From the NCBI GenBank assembly GCA_016463385.1, contig JAEMRL010000139.1:1-6551 (forward strand): a stretch of 6,551 nt of DNA, given 5' to 3'. The DNA is from Thermoleophilia bacterium (GTDB taxonomy: Bacteria; Actinomycetota; Thermoleophilia; Miltoncostaeales; Miltoncostaeaceae). Under the pieces are notes generated by a model. That model made no database searches, was not told the DNA's origin, and saw only the letters and a program-made list of their open reading frames with translations. Shown here one piece after another: positions 5,708 to 6,551 of the stretch (within the stretch, counting starts at the first letter, position 1; the number at the start of each line of letters is the position of its first letter). Made by a program: the position numbers and the translations under genes.

Positions 5708-6474
5708 CGGCCCTCGGCCAGGCGGCGGGCGAGCAGCGGCGGCAGGCCGGCCTCGAGGATCGCGTTCTGGGCGCCGGCGACGTCGTAGGGGGTGCGGTGG
5801 AACCGGATCGTCGAGGCCTCGGGGTCGTAGACGATCCACGAGGCGCGGGCGTCGCGGTCGCGGGGCTGGCCGACCGAGCCCGGGTTGACCAGCCAGCGGC
5901 CCTCGGTGAGCGTCAGCAGCCCGTCGGCGGGGACGCCGGGGCTCTCCATCGCGCCGTCGGGTGTCAGCCTCCAGGCCGAGGGGATGTGCGTGTGGCCGAT
6001 CAGGGTGAGCGGCACGCGCCGGTCCTCCAGGGCCTCGCGCGCCTGCTCGACCGTGATCACGTACTCCCACACCGGGTCGCGCGGACTGCCGTGGAACATC
6101 GGCACCGTCGCGTCGGGGTCGGCCGGCACAAGGCGCTGCAGCTTGGCCCGGCCGACGGGGCCGAGCCTCTCGCGGGTCCAGATCAGCGCGTCGCGCGCCA
6201 CGTCGGCGAAGGTCTCGATGGAGACGGCCCCGGTGACGCCGAGGTCGTGGTTGCCGGCGATGCAGCGCTCGGCCTTCCCGATCACCTCACCCAGGCAGTG
6301 CACGGGGTCGGCCCCGTAGCCCACGATGTCGCCGACGCACCACCACGAGCGGGCGCCGGCCTCCCGCGCGGCGCGCAGGGTGGCGTCGAGGGCCTGGCGG
6401 TTGCCGTGGATGTCACTGAGGATCGCGACGGGTGGCGAGGGTCCCTCCGGGGTCGCGCGGGTCCCGGCTACCAT
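5704..6474 (-). CDS. YfcE/MJ0936-type calcineurin-like metallophosphoesterase
   Basis: A 256-residue cytosolic two-metal phosphoesterase of the compact PF12850 type. All metal-site motifs are present in order: D21-I-H23-GN, GD49IVGYG, GN75H76D, H128-GSP and GH161TH163. The family-typical NPGSVGQPRD follows (197-206). Members hydrolyse phosphodiesters such as cyclic nucleotides or act as phosphatases; the substrate cannot be told here. The ATG at 6474 is the only plausible start, since no other ATG, GTG or TTG precedes DIHGN. It lacks a Shine-Dalgarno, and roughly 15 non-conserved residues precede the first strand. It is the first gene of an apparent three-gene operon with the desulfurase-like and TusA genes, joined by a 4-base GTGA overlap. 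Confidence 0.93.
   Translation of the reverse strand: MVAGTRATPEGPSPPVAILSDIHGNRQALDATLRAAREAGARSWWCVGDIVGYGADPVHCLGEVIGKAERCIAGNHDLGVTGAVSIETFADVARDALIWTRERLGPVGRAKLQRLVPADPDATVPMFHGSPRDPVWEYVITVEQAREALEDRRVPLTLIGHTHIPSAWRLTPDGAMESPGVPADGLLTLTEGRWLVNPGSVGQPRDRDARASWIVYDPEASTIRFHRTPYDVAGAQNAILEAGLPPLLARRLAEGR
6469..6474 (+). promoter_or_regulatory. Probable -10 box of a divergent gene at the right edge
   Basis: TACCAT fits the TANNNT -10 pattern and lies six bases before a GTG at 6481. This is the same spacing as in the radical SAM promoter and suggests a leaderless transcript. It overlaps the phosphoesterase start codon on the other strand, so the two promoters would be closely back to back. 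Confidence 0.35.
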
Positions 6475-6480
6475 AGAGGG

Positions 6481-6551
6481 GTGCGGAGCCGACGGAGCCT
6501 GATGCCCGCCACCCCGAGGGGCCAGGCGGCCGCCATCGCCGCCGCCGCGGC
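6481..6551 (+). CDS. Possible start of an unidentified gene (5' end only)
   Basis: From the GTG at 6481 the frame is open to the window edge (VRSRRSLMPATPRGQAAAIA...). An internal ATG at 6502 has a Shine-Dalgarno-like GGAG six bases upstream and is an alternative start. The basic N-terminus followed by Ala/Ile-rich sequence could begin a membrane segment or signal peptide. Fewer than 25 residues are visible, so no family can be assigned. Its location divergent from the phosphoesterase supports a real gene start. Confidence 0.35.
   Translation, partial: MRSRRSLMPATPRGQAAAIAAAA

Noticed and set aside
4392..5888. Long plus-strand open frames antisense to the desulfurase-like and TusA genes
   Set aside because: Ser/Arg/Pro-rich translations without motifs; the opposite strand encodes well-recognised families with coupled starts and stops.
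1..6551. CRISPR arrays, tRNA/rRNA genes, insertion sequences or phage genes
   Set aside because: No spaced repeats, tRNA-like cloverleaf, transposase motifs or terminal inverted repeats were seen on either strand.

Overview
This is a very GC-rich, gene-dense chromosomal fragment, almost certainly from an actinobacterium. A Thermoleophilia/Solirubrobacterales-like lineage is my guess, because the genes look distant from Streptomyces and Mycobacterium versions. Supporting signs are strong G/C at third codon positions, GTG starts, 4-base stop/start overlaps, probable leaderless promoters (TANNNT, six bases, then GTG), an Rv2578c-type radical SAM gene, and a LexA box of the mycobacterial/Gram-positive form TCGAAC-N4-GTTCGA.

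Layout. 2-505 (+) is the 3' part of rsgA, a ribosome-assembly GTPase cut by the window edge. It converges on a flavodoxin-like gene (551-1072, -), and a 10-bp perfect hairpin lies between them. Upstream of the flavodoxin, on the same strand, is an Rv2578c-family radical SAM gene (1213-2251, -) that is broken near its 3' end. The break looks like a small inversion flanked by alternating CG tracts. Its promoter carries a perfect LexA box. Divergent from it is a secreted or surface protein (2465-3817, +) with a Cys-Gln thioester domain and a DUF11 domain.

Next comes a 54-base gap that is almost entirely a perfect 14-bp inverted repeat. Its two halves match the RcnR/CsoR-type metal-sensor operator pattern TACT-G6-N-AGTA. 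It precedes a DUF4396 four-helix membrane protein with Cys/His motifs (3872-4327, +). That gene overlaps tail-to-tail with a three-gene operon on the minus strand: a YfcE-like metallophosphoesterase (6474-5704), a cysteine-desulfurase-like class V PLP-fold protein (5707-4541) and a TusA-type sulfur carrier (4544-4251). Both junctions in this operon are GTGA overlaps. At the right edge a divergent gene appears to begin (6481 onward, +).

The observations most worth following are: (1) a metal-sensor-type operator in front of DUF4396, which suggests a metal-handling role; (2) the desulfurase-like protein, which keeps the active-site Cys but has Ser where the PLP Schiff-base Lys should be, although it is coupled to a TusA; (3) the micro-inversion in a LexA-controlled radical SAM gene.
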